From Bacteroidota bacterium (GTDB lineage Bacteria > Bacteroidota > Bacteroidia > Chitinophagales > Chitinophagaceae): 64,000 nt of DNA. The position numbers and the translations under genes are program-made. The stretch spans positions 1 through 64,000 of the forward strand of contig PSRI01000258.1 of assembly GCA_003175935.1 (NCBI GenBank), in the 5' to 3' direction. The notes beneath the pieces were generated by a model. It worked only from the letters and a program-made list of their open reading frames with translations, had not been told where the DNA came from and made no database searches. How positions within the stretch are numbered: the first letter of the stretch is position 1; every line of letters starts with the position of its first letter. Positions 42,989 through 52,316 of the stretch are shown here, piece after piece.

Positions 42989-45923
42989 TCATTTTATTTT
43001 TCACGTAGATGATCTTTTTGGGTGCACCTCCGTTCAACCATTTTTTTATAATCTCATTGTCCAAAATGATTTGTTCTACCTCCTGCTGTGAAGCATCCAG
43101 CGTAATATCAATTTGAGTCCTCACTTTGCCATTAATCGAAACCGGATAATTTTTGGAGGTTTCTACCAGGAATTTCTCATTTGCTTTTGGATAAGTAGCA
43201 TCCAGGATCGAAGTACTGTTACCAAGCAGGTGCCATAATTCTTCGGCAACGTGGGGAGCGTAAGGAGTTAATAGAATCAGGAGCGGTTCCAGAATTTCTT
43301 TCTTGCTACATTTTATGTCGCTCAGTTCGTTCACAAAAATCATAAATCCACTCACACCGGTATTAAATGAGAATCGTTCTGTATCTTCTCCTATTTTTTT
43401 GATTGATTTATGCAAGATCTTTAATTCTGCTTCGCTGGCTTTTTCTTCATTCCAAACTTTGCCTTTCATATCATCATAAAATAAACGCCATAATTTCTTG
43501 ATGAATCTATGCACTCCTTCGATGCCTTGTGTTTCCCAGGGTTTGCTTTGTTCAACCGGACCAAGAAACATTTCATACATGCGGTAAGTATCGGCACCAT
43601 ATTTCATCACGATATCGTCAGGATTCACCACATTATAATAGCGCTTACTCATCTTCTCAACCTCTGCCCCACAAGTATACGTCGAAGTTGAACTTTCTCC
43701 CGGCTTCACGACCGAGCCGTCATCCATGATGAAATATGCGTTTTCATATTCAGTTCTCCAATTTCTTAAACCAGCTAAATCGAGCTCCAGCCCTGAAACT
43801 AGATTCACATCAATGTGGAGACCCGTAATGGCCGAAGATGCAAAAATCTTTGAAGCATCCTGACTGTTAAACTGGTCTACTTTTGAAACAATAAATTCTG
43901 CCAACCCTTTTTCATTTTCTTTGAACTTCTCAACAATTGGATGAGAAATTAGGACAGGATTTTCAGCATTCAAATTTACTCCGTCGTTCAATTTATAATC
44001 AAACCTGTAAACAAACCGGCTGCTTCCCTGAATCATTCCCTGGTTAACCAATTTGCGATAAGGCTCATCGTATCCAATAAAGTCGAGGTCAAATAAAACT
44101 TTGGTCCACATACGGCTGTATAAAAGATGCCCAACTGCATGTTCTGTTCCACCAATATAAAGATCAACCTGGTTCCAATAATCTGATGCCTGGCGGTCAC
44201 AAAATTCATTTTCGTTATGGGGATCCATATACCTAAGGAAATACCAGCTTGATCCCGCATATCCGGGCATCGTATTTACTTCCCTGATTCCACCTTTATA
44301 ATGTTTCCATGAATCAAGATTTGCAAGGGGACCTTCAGCGTCAGGTCCGGGTTTTAATTCGTCAAGATGAGGCAGCAACACCGGCAATTCGCTTTCAGGC
44401 AGTGGTTCGGCTATTCCATCTTTCCAAACAATCGGAAAAGGTTCTCCCCAATAACGCTGACGGCTAAACGCCGCATCCCGCATTTTATAATTTACTTTTC
44501 GCTGACCAATTTTCATGCTCTCCAGTTTTTGAAGCACTACTTCAATCGCGTCACGCATGATCATACCATTCAGGAAACCACTATTTTCTAAAATCGCATC
44601 TTTAGTGGGATTAGCTTCCACCCCATCATAATGTTTCCCAATAATATTGGTAATTGGGATTTTAAAGTGCCTGGCAAATTTGTGATCACGTTCATCACCA
44701 CAGGGTACGCCCATTATTGCGCCTGTACCATATCCTGCAAGGACATATTCACTGATCCATACGGGAATTTTCCTGCCATCGAATGGGTTTTCAGCGTAGG
44801 TGCCGGTGAAAACTCCCGAGATTTTCTTTTCAGCCATTCTTTCTCGCTCGCTTCTACTCTTAACATAACTGAGGTAACCCTCTACTTCCTTTTGTTGTTC
44901 GGCTGATGTGATTTTTTCAACCAGTTCGTGTTCCGGGGCAATTACCATAAAATCCACCCCAAAAATGGTATCGGGCCTGGTAGTATATACCCTAAGAAAA
45001 GAGTCTCCGGACGGAGAGGGGTTGGGGGTGAGGTGAAAATCAATCTCAGCACCATAACTCTTGCCGATCCAATTCGTCTGCATTTCCTTCATTGAATCAC
45101 TAAACTCAACTGTGTCCAATCCTTCCAGCAGCCGATCTGCATATTCAGTGATACGCAGGTACCATTGCCTGAGTTTCTTTTTTACCACAGGATATCCTCC
45201 ACGCTCACTTACGCCATTAATTACTTCGTCATTAGCAAGCACAGTTCCCAGCGCTTCGCACCAGTTTACTTCACCATAACCGCAAAATGCCAAACGATAA
45301 TTCATCAATATATCCTGACGCTGCTTTTCATCAAATGATTTCCATTGGTCAGCCGAAAAATCTATCGAACCTGATTCATTTCCTCCAGCGGCTGATTGCG
45401 TTCTCCCAATTTTCAGGTTGCCCTCTTTTTCAAAAATGGCTTCCAGTGTAGAAATTGATTCCGCCTTTTTCGTGCTTCTATTGTACCAGCTTTCAAATAA
45501 TTTTAAAAAAATCCATTGCGTCCATTTGTAAAATTTGGGGTCGCTCGTTCTTACTTCACGGCTCCAGTCAAATGAGAAACCTATATTATCAAGCTGCTTG
45601 CGGAAATTGCTGATGTTTTGATCGGTACTTACGGCAGGATGAATGCCATGATCAATCGCGTATTGCTCGGCGGGTAAACCAAATGCATCATAACCCATCG
45701 GGTGTAATACATTAAATCCCTGAAGTCTTTTGTAGCGCGCAAAAATATCACTGGCAATATATCCCAGGGGATGGCCAACATGCAACCCGGTTCCACTTGG
45801 GTAAGGAAACATATCAAGCACGTAATATTTGGGCCTGACTGAATTATTACTTACCTCGTAAGCTTTCTGCTCCTTCCATTTTTCCTGCCATTTCTTTTCA
45901 ATGTCCCTGAAATTGTATTCCAT
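42972..45923 (-). CDS. leuS: Leucyl-tRNA synthetase
   Basis: It charges tRNA-Leu with leucine in the cytoplasm. The 983 residues include the HIGH region as FPYPSGTGLHVGHPLG (about 38-54), the editing domain CP1 with TTRPDTIFG and the LGRP-like PWETQG area, the phrase SSWYFLRYMDP, and the KMSKS motif as EKMSKRYYN. The extra N-terminal region before CP1 (FSADQWKSFDEKQRQ) is typical of Bacteroidota. At residues 296-308, just before TTRPDT, the peptide LTPNPSPSG is encoded by a REP-like repeat (see 45001-45036) that remains in frame. Confidence 0.96.
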   Translation of the reverse strand: MEYNFRDIEKKWQEKWKEQKAYEVSNNSVRPKYYVLDMFPYPSGTGLHVGHPLGYIASDIFARYKRLQGFNVLHPMGYDAFGLPAEQYAIDHGIHPAVSTDQNISNFRKQLDNIGFSFDWSREVRTSDPKFYKWTQWIFLKLFESWYNRSTKKAESISTLEAIFEKEGNLKIGRTQSAAGGNESGSIDFSADQWKSFDEKQRQDILMNYRLAFCGYGEVNWCEALGTVLANDEVINGVSERGGYPVVKKKLRQWYLRITEYADRLLEGLDTVEFSDSMKEMQTNWIGKSYGAEIDFHLTPNPSPSGDSFLRVYTTRPDTIFGVDFMVIAPEHELVEKITSAEQQKEVEGYLSYVKSRSERERMAEKKISGVFTGTYAENPFDGRKIPVWISEYVLAGYGTGAIMGVPCGDERDHKFARHFKIPITNIIGKHYDGVEANPTKDAILENSGFLNGMIMRDAIEVVLQKLESMKIGQRKVNYKMRDAAFSRQRYWGEPFPIVWKDGIAEPLPESELPVLLPHLDELKPGPDAEGPLANLDSWKHYKGGIREVNTMPGYAGSSWYFLRYMDPHNENEFCDRQASDYWNQVDLYIGGTEHAVGHLLYSRMWTKVLFDLDFIGYDEPYRKLVNQGMIQGSSRFVYRFDYKLNDGVNLNAENPVLISHPIVEKFKENEKGLAEFIVSKVDQFNSQDASKIFASSAITGLHIDVNLVSGLELDLAGLRNWRTEYENAYFIMDDGSVVKPGESSTSTYTCGAEVEKMSKRYYNVVNPDDIVMKYGADTYRMYEMFLGPVEQSKPWETQGIEGVHRFIKKLWRLFYDDMKGKVWNEEKASEAELKILHKSIKKIGEDTERFSFNTGVSGFMIFVNELSDIKCSKKEILEPLLILLTPYAPHVAEELWHLLGNSTSILDATYPKANEKFLVETSKNYPVSINGKVRTQIDITLDASQQEVEQIILDNEIIKKWLNGGAPKKIIYVKNKMINVVL
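45001..45036. repeat. REP-like palindromic repeat inside leuS
   Basis: TCTCCGGACGGAGA followed by GGGGTTGGGGGTGAGG. The first part is an imperfect palindrome (TCTCCG/CGGAGA, loop GA). The whole matches a repeat I recall from many genomes, read in one frame as LTPNPSPSG or similar. Only this copy is seen in the window. It lies in frame within leuS. Confidence 0.75.
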
Positions 45924-46099
45924 TATATTATTGGGTTCTTATTAATTGCACAATCATTCTGAGATCGGACCTAAAAGGTTCCGGAAAGCAGAACTAATAA
46001 AGGTTGAGAAAAAGTTAAATAAACTCTGGTCTCAAAAATATTCTGGCAAAGCATCCGTTAAGTGGGTGACAAAAATACGGATTGAAAAGCTAAAACCGC

Positions 46100-46107
46100 T
46101 ATTTTTG
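46100..46107 (+). promoter_or_regulatory. Possible -7 box for ftsX
   Basis: TATTTTTG, 56 bases upstream of the ftsX ATG. A mirrored TATTTTTG on the minus strand (46077-46070) could serve leuS. Neither has a clear -33 element. Confidence 0.35.
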
Positions 46108-46163
46108 CTAGCACTCAAATCCTTACCCGCGTTGCATTTAACCAAACCAATTAATCCTATCGC

Positions 46164-47033
46164 ATGGCAGAAATTAGCAAGGTCTCTATGAAGAGAAGCA
46201 AGCCTTCTTATTTTTTTAGCATCCTCGGAGTTGCAGCGCTCCTTATCCTCATCGGTATATTAGGTTGGATCCTCATTAATGGCAGCAAGCTCGAACATCA
46301 TTTTCGAGGAAGTGTGCAGGTTCAGATTTACCTGAAAGAAAATGCTATACAAAGAGATGTTGATAGTTTCAAATCATATGTCAGCTCCCAGCCTTATGCA
46401 GTAAATGTGGTATATGTATCCAAGGAAGAAGCTAAGGAAAGGTTTTTGAAAGATGGAAATGAGGGATGGGATAAAGTACTCGATTATAATCCCCTGCCCG
46501 CCAGCATCGAATTTTTCTTAAAACCCGATTACGTAAATAAGGACACGCTTACACAAATTACCGCGGATCTTCAGCAGAATCCCCTGGCAAAAGACATACA
46601 CTATCCCAGCGCCGTAGTAAGTAACCTCAATTTAGTTCGCAAGGTCGGCTGGGTTCTCGTAGGGATTGTATCCTTACTTGCAATTTTAGTAATCCTACTG
46701 ATCGATAATACAATAAAGCTGGCAATGTTCAGCAATCGATTCCTCATTAAAACCATGCAAATGGTAGGAGCTACGCGATGGTTTATTTCGAAACCATTCG
46801 ATGCAAAAGCCGTTATCAATGGACTTTGGAGTTCTATCATTGCTATTGTCGTAATCCTGATTATCATTTTTGGGGTCGAGCAATGGGTACCGGATTTTAA
46901 AGCACTGAGAGACTATACCTTGCTTGGCATCCTTTTCATAGGCATTATTATGGTAGGGATCGGAATTACTTTCATCAGCACCCATCGAAGTGTAATCAAG
47001 TACCTGAAAATGAAACTGGACGACTTATATTAA
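46164..47033 (+). CDS. ftsX: Cell division protein FtsX
   Basis: FtsX is the membrane part of the FtsEX ABC-like complex that activates peptidoglycan hydrolases at the septum. The 289-residue protein has a first membrane helix (SILGVAALLILIGILGWILI), a periplasmic domain (about 45-160, RGSVQVQIYLKENA, IEFFLKPDYVNKDTL), and three C-terminal helices, with NTIKLAMFSNRFLIKTMQMVGATRWF typical of the family. ftsE is not adjacent. DUF3098 follows, as is usual in this phylum. Confidence 0.93.
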   Translation: MAEISKVSMKRSKPSYFFSILGVAALLILIGILGWILINGSKLEHHFRGSVQVQIYLKENAIQRDVDSFKSYVSSQPYAVNVVYVSKEEAKERFLKDGNEGWDKVLDYNPLPASIEFFLKPDYVNKDTLTQITADLQQNPLAKDIHYPSAVVSNLNLVRKVGWVLVGIVSLLAILVILLIDNTIKLAMFSNRFLIKTMQMVGATRWFISKPFDAKAVINGLWSSIIAIVVILIIIFGVEQWVPDFKALRDYTLLGILFIGIIMVGIGITFISTHRSVIKYLKMKLDDLY

Positions 47034-47111
47034 TTTCCATCCTAATATTCCGATCGCGCAGGGGAATGGGGATATCGAAAAAGCTTTATATTGCGCCATC
47101 AAATTTTAATT

Positions 47112-47351
47112 ATGCTAGAGAAGAAACCAGAAAATGCGATGTTCGATAAACAAAACTACAGGTGGATGATTATTGGCGCCGTTGTGGTAACCCTGGGTTT
47201 ATTGCTGATGTCGGGTGGTAAAAGTCCGGACCCCAAAGTTTTCGATTACAAAGAAGTTTATAGTTTCAGACGCATAACAATCGCTCCTTTCCTGATCATT
47301 ATCGGATTGATTATAGAAGTTTATGCGATTATGCGCCGTCCAAAAGCTTAA
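47112..47351 (+). CDS. DUF3098 family membrane protein
   Basis: A small protein (79 residues from ATG 47112) with two membrane helices (MIIGAVVVTLGLLLMSGG and ITIAPFLIIIGLIIEVYAIM) separated by a short loop with DPKVFDYKEVYSFRR, the pattern of DUF3098. It follows ftsX by 78 bp on the same strand and is found beside ftsX in many Bacteroidota (recalled). Function unknown. An alternative start is the ATG at 47139, and a TTG at 47091 is less likely. Confidence 0.85.
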   Translation: MLEKKPENAMFDKQNYRWMIIGAVVVTLGLLLMSGGKSPDPKVFDYKEVYSFRRITIAPFLIIIGLIIEVYAIMRRPKA

Positions 47352-47372
47352 TCAAATTTTATTTAATTACTG

Positions 47373-47399
47373 AGCGATGCCCTGCATCGCTTTTTTTTT
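47373..47399 (+). terminator. Intrinsic terminator after DUF3098
   Basis: AGCGATGC (47373-47380) and GCATCGCT (47384-47391) form an 8-bp stem with a 3-base loop, followed by a run of nine Ts. It separates ftsX-DUF3098 from uppP. Confidence 0.92.
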
Positions 47400-47446
47400 A
47401 AGCGGGTTTGAAAATAAAATAGAATCTTCAATAGAATTACATCGCT

Positions 47447-48229
47447 ATGAATATTGTCCAGACAATCATTATCGCCATTGTAGAAGGGATTACAGAATAT
47501 TTGCCCATTTCTTCTACCGGGCATATGATCATCACTGAAAAGTTATTGGGAATTGAATCTTCAGATTTCGTGAAAACTTATACGGTCGCCATTCAACTGG
47601 GGGCGATACTATCTGTAGTTGTTTTGTACTGGAAAAGGTTTTTGGATTTTTCGAGGTGGCGTTTTTATTTGAAATTAATCATCGCGGTAATCCCTGCGCT
47701 GGTATTGGGATTTCTTTTCAGCAAAAAAATTGATGCATTATTAGAGAGTCCGCTCACGGTGGCTATCACAATGCTTGCAGGTGGTATTATCCTTTTGTTT
47801 ATTGATTCATTATTTAAAAATCCACAGATTCATAAGGAAGAAGAAATCACTAACGGTAAGGCTTTTGTTATTGGTATTTGGCAATGTTTGGCAATGATTC
47901 CCGGCGTAAGCAGAAGTGCGGCTTCCATTATAGGAGGTATGCAACAAAAACTCACCAGAAGTTTGGCAGCTGAATTTTCCTTTTTCCTCGCAGTTCCAAC
48001 TATGATTGCTGCCACCGGATATAAACTACTCAAAGAATACAAGAATATCCATACCGAAGAAATCAAATTGCTGGCTATAGGAAATATTGTTGCATTTGTT
48101 GTTGCGATCCTGGCGATCAGGTTTTTCATCGGCTTTCTTCAGAAACATGGATTCAAATGGTTTGGGATATATCGTGTACTGGCTGGCACCATCCTGCTCA
48201 TCCTGATTCTTACGGGCTTTATCAAATAG
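47447..48229 (+). CDS. uppP: Undecaprenyl-diphosphate phosphatase
   Basis: It removes one phosphate from undecaprenyl diphosphate so that the lipid carrier of cell-wall synthesis can be reused. The 260-residue membrane protein has the two family signatures, EGITEYLPISSTGHMI near the start and IPGVSRSAASIIGG in the middle, and several membrane helices (e.g. VAIQLGAILSVVVLYW and LRILLIL-type C-terminal helices). Length and signatures are normal. It is separated from DUF3098 by a terminator and so has its own promoter. Confidence 0.96.
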   Translation: MNIVQTIIIAIVEGITEYLPISSTGHMIITEKLLGIESSDFVKTYTVAIQLGAILSVVVLYWKRFLDFSRWRFYLKLIIAVIPALVLGFLFSKKIDALLESPLTVAITMLAGGIILLFIDSLFKNPQIHKEEEITNGKAFVIGIWQCLAMIPGVSRSAASIIGGMQQKLTRSLAAEFSFFLAVPTMIAATGYKLLKEYKNIHTEEIKLLAIGNIVAFVVAILAIRFFIGFLQKHGFKWFGIYRVLAGTILLILILTGFIK

Positions 48230-48287
48230 AAAGGAGTCGGGGAATTTATTTTGAATTATCCTTACATTCAACCTACAAATTACCCTA

Positions 48288-49628
48288 ATGCAGACCTACT
48301 CAAAAAAAATCGTGAATGGCTGGGTGATGTATGACTGGGCAAACTCCGTTTACAATCTGGTAATCACCACAACTATTTATCCCGCATATTATGTTGCAGT
48401 AACAAGCGACAAGGATAACAATACTGTTGACTATGTTTATTTCCTGGGAAGGAGATTTGTAAATTCTTCCCTGTACGATTATGCTTTTGCGTTTGCCATT
48501 TTGATTGTTGCATTTCTTTCACCTATACTATCTTCCATTGCAGATTACAAGGGTAATAAAAAAAGATTTTTGAGTTTTTTCTGTATTCTGGGAAGCATCT
48601 CCTGTAGCGGGTTATTTTTCTTTAAAGGATTGGATACTCTTTGGATCGGCATCATGTTCTCAATCCTCGCCTGCATTGGCTTCTGGAGCAGCCTGGTTTT
48701 TTACAATTCTTATCTCCCGGAAATTGCGCCATACGAAGACAGGGATCGCGTGAGTGCGCGCGGATTCACTATGGGATATATTGGAAGTGTATTGATGCAA
48801 TTGATTTGTTTTGTTTTTGTATTTAAACCCGAATGGTTTGGAATGCAAAATGATGGAACACTTCCTGCGCGAACTTCTTTCCTTTTCGTTGGTGTTTGGT
48901 GGTTGGGATTTGCCCAAATAACATTAAGAAGGTTGCCAGCAGGAACTCCTGCAGAAAAAAGACCACAGTTTGGAATCCTCAGTAATGGCTTTATTGAATT
49001 GAAAAATGTTTGGAAAGAGCTCACGCATCAACCCTTGCTGAAAAGATATCTTACTGCTTACTTCTTTTACAACATGGGTGTGCAAACAGTAATGCTTGTT
49101 GCTTCAGTTTTTGGAAGCAAAGAGCTCAATCTCCCTATGGAAAAACTGATCATCACATTACTCATCATTCAGTTAGTTGCAATTATCGGTGCATGGGGGA
49201 TGGCTAAGCTCTCCGGTGTATTCGGAAACCTGCCTACATTAATGGGAGTGGTTGTGATTTGGATCGGCATATGCGTGGCAACTTATTTTATTGCATTGCT
49301 CCACGATCAGGGCACCAATGTTGAAATACATTTTTATGCTTTGGCGGGTGTTGCCGGATTAGTAATGGGTGGCATTCAATCATTGAGCCGTTCAACTTAT
49401 TCCAAACTCATGCCAGTGACTCATGATACAACCTCCTACTTTAGTTTTTACGACGTAACTGAAAAAATTGCCATGGTGATAGGCATGATCAGTTTTGGTT
49501 TAATAGAAGAAATTACAGAATCTATGAAGAAATCCGTGTTGGCTCTGATTGTATTTTTTGTAATCGGACTATTCCTTTTGTTTTATGCTTACTCGTGGCA
49601 AAAGAAAAAATCTCCCGCATTAACCTGA
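48288..49628 (+). CDS. MFS transporter, UMF1 family
   Basis: A 446-residue multi-pass membrane protein of the UMF1 (Atg22-like) branch of the major facilitator superfamily. The start NGWVMYDWANSVYNLVITT is the family hallmark, and later YLPEIAPYEDRDRVSARGFTMGY and GVAGLVMGGIQSLSRSTYSKL are also typical. About twelve helices are seen. Substrate unknown; amino-acid export is known for some eukaryotic members. It is followed after 4 bp by the MBL gene, so the two are probably one operon. Confidence 0.92.
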   Translation: MQTYSKKIVNGWVMYDWANSVYNLVITTTIYPAYYVAVTSDKDNNTVDYVYFLGRRFVNSSLYDYAFAFAILIVAFLSPILSSIADYKGNKKRFLSFFCILGSISCSGLFFFKGLDTLWIGIMFSILACIGFWSSLVFYNSYLPEIAPYEDRDRVSARGFTMGYIGSVLMQLICFVFVFKPEWFGMQNDGTLPARTSFLFVGVWWLGFAQITLRRLPAGTPAEKRPQFGILSNGFIELKNVWKELTHQPLLKRYLTAYFFYNMGVQTVMLVASVFGSKELNLPMEKLIITLLIIQLVAIIGAWGMAKLSGVFGNLPTLMGVVVIWIGICVATYFIALLHDQGTNVEIHFYALAGVAGLVMGGIQSLSRSTYSKLMPVTHDTTSYFSFYDVTEKIAMVIGMISFGLIEEITESMKKSVLALIVFFVIGLFLLFYAYSWQKKKSPALT

Positions 49629-49632
49629 TATC

Positions 49633-50475
49633 ATGAAACTTTATACCATAAATACCGGATATTTTAAATTGGATGGTGGCGCAATGTTTGGTGTGGTGCC
49701 GAAAACTCTTTGGAATAAATTAAATCCGGCTGATGAAAATAATCTTTGCTCATTCGCTTTACGTTGCCTGCTCATTGAAGACGATGGCCGACTGATCCTT
49801 GTTGATACCGGATTGGGAAATAAACAGGATGCCAAATTCTTCAATCACTATTATTTATTTGGAGATGATTCGATGGATAAATCTCTTGCTGCGCATGGAT
49901 TTACCAGGGACGATATTACTGATGTTTTTCTAACACATCTCCATTTCGATCATTGCGGGGGTGCCATTCAAATCGAAGGAAATAAAATGGTTCCTGCTTT
50001 TAAAAATGCCACTTACTGGAGTAATGAAAAACACTGGCAGTGGGCCATCAAACCAAACGACCGGGAGAAAGCATCATTTCTCAAAGAAAATATTCAACCC
50101 ATTCAGGACAGCGGGAAATTAAAATTCATTGAAACAAGGGAGGACATAAAATTCACAAACAACATTACAGTACGATTTGTATTTGGACATACTGATTCCA
50201 TGATGCTTCCTCAAATAAATAATTACAAAGGAAAGACGGTTGTATTTATGGCAGATTTACTTCCTACAATTGCCCATATTCCTATTCCGTATGTAATGGC
50301 TTACGATATGTTTCCTCTCACTACACTCCAGGAAAAAAAAGCATTCTTACAGGAAGCCCAGCAGCAGGATTTTATTTTGTTTTTCGAACACGATCCTAAT
50401 GTTGAATGTTGTAATCTTCAAATTGCAGAAAGAGGGATCCGGCAGAAAGATGTATTTACCCTTGCGTCTTTGTAG
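49633..50475 (+). CDS. MBL-fold metallohydrolase
   Basis: A 280-residue metallo-beta-lactamase-fold enzyme. The zinc motif THLHFDHCGG lies around residues 100-107, followed by GHTDSM and MADLLP with further ligands, and EHDPN near the end. The overall layout resembles lactonase-like or quorum-quenching-like MBL proteins, but the substrate is not known. It is cytoplasmic (no signal). Its last codons (LASL, then stop) fall in a region built of GCGTCTTTG repeats that runs on beyond the stop, so the C-terminus may be repeat-derived. Confidence 0.9.
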   Translation: MKLYTINTGYFKLDGGAMFGVVPKTLWNKLNPADENNLCSFALRCLLIEDDGRLILVDTGLGNKQDAKFFNHYYLFGDDSMDKSLAAHGFTRDDITDVFLTHLHFDHCGGAIQIEGNKMVPAFKNATYWSNEKHWQWAIKPNDREKASFLKENIQPIQDSGKLKFIETREDIKFTNNITVRFVFGHTDSMMLPQINNYKGKTVVFMADLLPTIAHIPIPYVMAYDMFPLTTLQEKKAFLQEAQQQDFILFFEHDPNVECCNLQIAERGIRQKDVFTLASL

Positions 50476-50510
50476 CGCGTCTTTGCGTTCCTTGGCGTCT
50501 TGGCGAGAAA
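50461..50510. repeat. GCGTCTTTG-type repeat across the MBL gene end
   Basis: Three degenerate units occur: GCGTCTTTG at 50464-50472 and 50477-50485, GCGTCTTGG at 50495-50503, with CGTTCC between. The stretch ends GGCGAGAAA. It covers the last codons and stop of the MBL gene and almost all the gap to the convergent DUF3108 gene. Similar sequences are frequent in intergenic DNA of many bacteria (recalled). Confidence 0.65.
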
Positions 50511-50511
50511 T

Positions 50512-51306
50512 CTATCGGAAACTAATCATGGAAGACAACGGATATCTCAGGTTGCGGTAGCCCATCATATCAACTTTTACACTTCCCACACTAATCGGAC
50601 TTTCAACGCGCAATGGAAGATGATTGGCATCATCACTTACCCAAACGGTCATTTTTTCTCCACCCTCAAAGATGGTTCCTTTAATGAGAAGCGGTTTAAA
50701 TTTTATGGATTTGAATTTTCCATAGCGGGTTTTCACTGTTTCCTTGCCCATGTACCGGATATAAAGATTGTGAACCTCATCATCCATGAACATCGTGAAA
50801 TTTATTTTATCGCCGGGATTGTATTTTTCGAAATCAATATTGCGAGCATAATAGATTGCGCTTAGCACATCCTGTATGCATTCAGGAACTTTATATACTC
50901 CCTTTGTAGTTACTACACTGCCTGCATCATGGTTAAAGGTTACATTCTCATATTTCTTGTAACCACCTTCATCAATATTGCGGATAAATTTATAAGGCTT
51001 GAGCGTTTGAGTATCTATATAACTTTCGTAGCGGTCGCGAACTTTGAAGATCCAGTCATAGGATGAATTGGATGTTCCTTCTCCTACAACATGGTATGTA
51101 TTTTTTCCGTTGAACCTTTCAAGGTCAGCGGCAAATGTTGCCGTTCCGGCATCTACATAGATACCAATAACGTTGTAAAAAACTTTGAACGTGATGCGTT
51201 CACCGGAGAGAAATGTTGTATTGCGTATAGTGCAAAAATCATCTCCAGCACTCAGATGTATCCAACCCAATAAAAGCACAAGGGTACCGAAAAATCTTCT
51301 CCTCAT
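50512..51306 (-). CDS. DUF3108 family exported protein
   Basis: A 264-residue protein with a signal peptide (residues 1-21, ending HLSAG). The rest shows the DUF3108 pattern: GERITFKVFYNVIGIYVDAGTA, NTYHVVGEGTSNSSYDWIFKVRD, YESYIDTQTLKPYKFIRN, and closing strands with GGEKMTVWVSDDANHLPLRVE. Family function is unknown; a beta-rich periplasmic or outer-membrane associated domain is expected. It starts inside the end of the flippase-like gene (ATGA overlap), so translation is coupled. Confidence 0.88.
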   Translation of the reverse strand: MRRRFFGTLVLLLGWIHLSAGDDFCTIRNTTFLSGERITFKVFYNVIGIYVDAGTATFAADLERFNGKNTYHVVGEGTSNSSYDWIFKVRDRYESYIDTQTLKPYKFIRNIDEGGYKKYENVTFNHDAGSVVTTKGVYKVPECIQDVLSAIYYARNIDFEKYNPGDKINFTMFMDDEVHNLYIRYMGKETVKTRYGKFKSIKFKPLLIKGTIFEGGEKMTVWVSDDANHLPLRVESPISVGSVKVDMMGYRNLRYPLSSMISFR

Positions 51307-52259
51307 CTTTTTTCATTAAAAATTTTAACTCCTATTATCAGCAAACTCCCAGCTAAAGCCGGCACCACAAGATTGACCAACCATATACCAGTTGCCGTTG
51401 CATAAATTCCGACAGAATTTGAGCTATATAGTTTAAACAACAAGATACTTGCTTTTCCCCGTATTCCTAGCTCCAGCAGTGCAATGGTAGGTACTACTGC
51501 GAGCACCAGGTATAAAACACCAATCAGCCAAAATGCTTGCCACCAACCCATATAGACATGCATTACATCAAATAATAAAATGTACTGAACTACGAAAACC
51601 ACATATCTCACGAAAGACAAACTTAACACTCTTAACAAAATTGTAACACTGATTGTTTCCAAAATGGTCACTTGTTTTACAAATCTTGAAACAAGCGGAA
51701 CCTTCTCAAAACTTCTAACTATCCAGGCTAATCGAAAATAAATTAGCAAACAAAAGATTGCTGCAATAAATACGGCCCACATCAAAACATTCAAAATAAG
51801 CGATAAGGATTCTCCCGGATTGCCATTTTCAATGAGTCCCTTTTTTGAAAATAAAACGCCAAGACCTCCCATGAATAATGTTATGATGAGCTGACTAAAA
51901 CTGCCTGCAATTGTGAGTGCTGCTGATTGAATTCTTTTTCCTTCTGAAACATATAAAATTCTTCCTCCGTATTCTCCTATTCGATTAGGCGTATTAAGTG
52001 CGAAAGAAACGCCGGATAAAACAGCTTTGAATGCTCTCCAAAACGAAATCTTTTCCAGGGAGTTCATAAGTACCTGCCATTTCCGCGCTTCCAATCCCCA
52101 GTTCAAAAACATCATGGCAATGACGATCCAGAATTTTCGCGATTTCAATCCAAATGCTGATTCCTGTAAGTATCTGAGTGATTCGTTTAAATTGGGCTGA
52201 TGGCGAACCTGGATGATAATGGACCAGGTTAACCAAATAAACAACAAAGGTCCAACCAC
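51303..52259 (-). CDS. Lysylphosphatidylglycerol synthase-like flippase membrane protein
   Basis: A multi-pass membrane protein, about 318 residues, of the UPF0104/LPG_synthase_TM group, related to the flippase half of MprF and to AglD. It shows RKFWIVIAMMFLNWGLEARKW, SGVSFALNTPNRIGEYGGR (family signature) and LELGIRGKASILLF. The start is uncertain: no ATG exists upstream; a GTG at 52259 gives the listed protein, but sequence homologous to the family continues to a CTG at 52292 (MNKNIKIFLNWV). Translation is coupled to DUF3108 by an ATGA overlap. Confidence 0.85.
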   Translation of the reverse strand: MVGPLLFIWLTWSIIIQVRHQPNLNESLRYLQESAFGLKSRKFWIVIAMMFLNWGLEARKWQVLMNSLEKISFWRAFKAVLSGVSFALNTPNRIGEYGGRILYVSEGKRIQSAALTIAGSFSQLIITLFMGGLGVLFSKKGLIENGNPGESLSLILNVLMWAVFIAAIFCLLIYFRLAWIVRSFEKVPLVSRFVKQVTILETISVTILLRVLSLSFVRYVVFVVQYILLFDVMHVYMGWWQAFWLIGVLYLVLAVVPTIALLELGIRGKASILLFKLYSSNSVGIYATATGIWLVNLVVPALAGSLLIIGVKIFNEKR

Positions 52260-52316
52260 CCAGTTGAGGAATATTTTAATATTTTTGTTCAGGCAAGATT
52301 TATTTATTCAAAAATA

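Noticed and set aside
45946-46191. 81-codon plus-strand frame before ftsX
   Set aside because: It overlaps the ftsX start by 28 bp in another frame and covers the divergent promoter region; the basic composition does not look like a known small protein.
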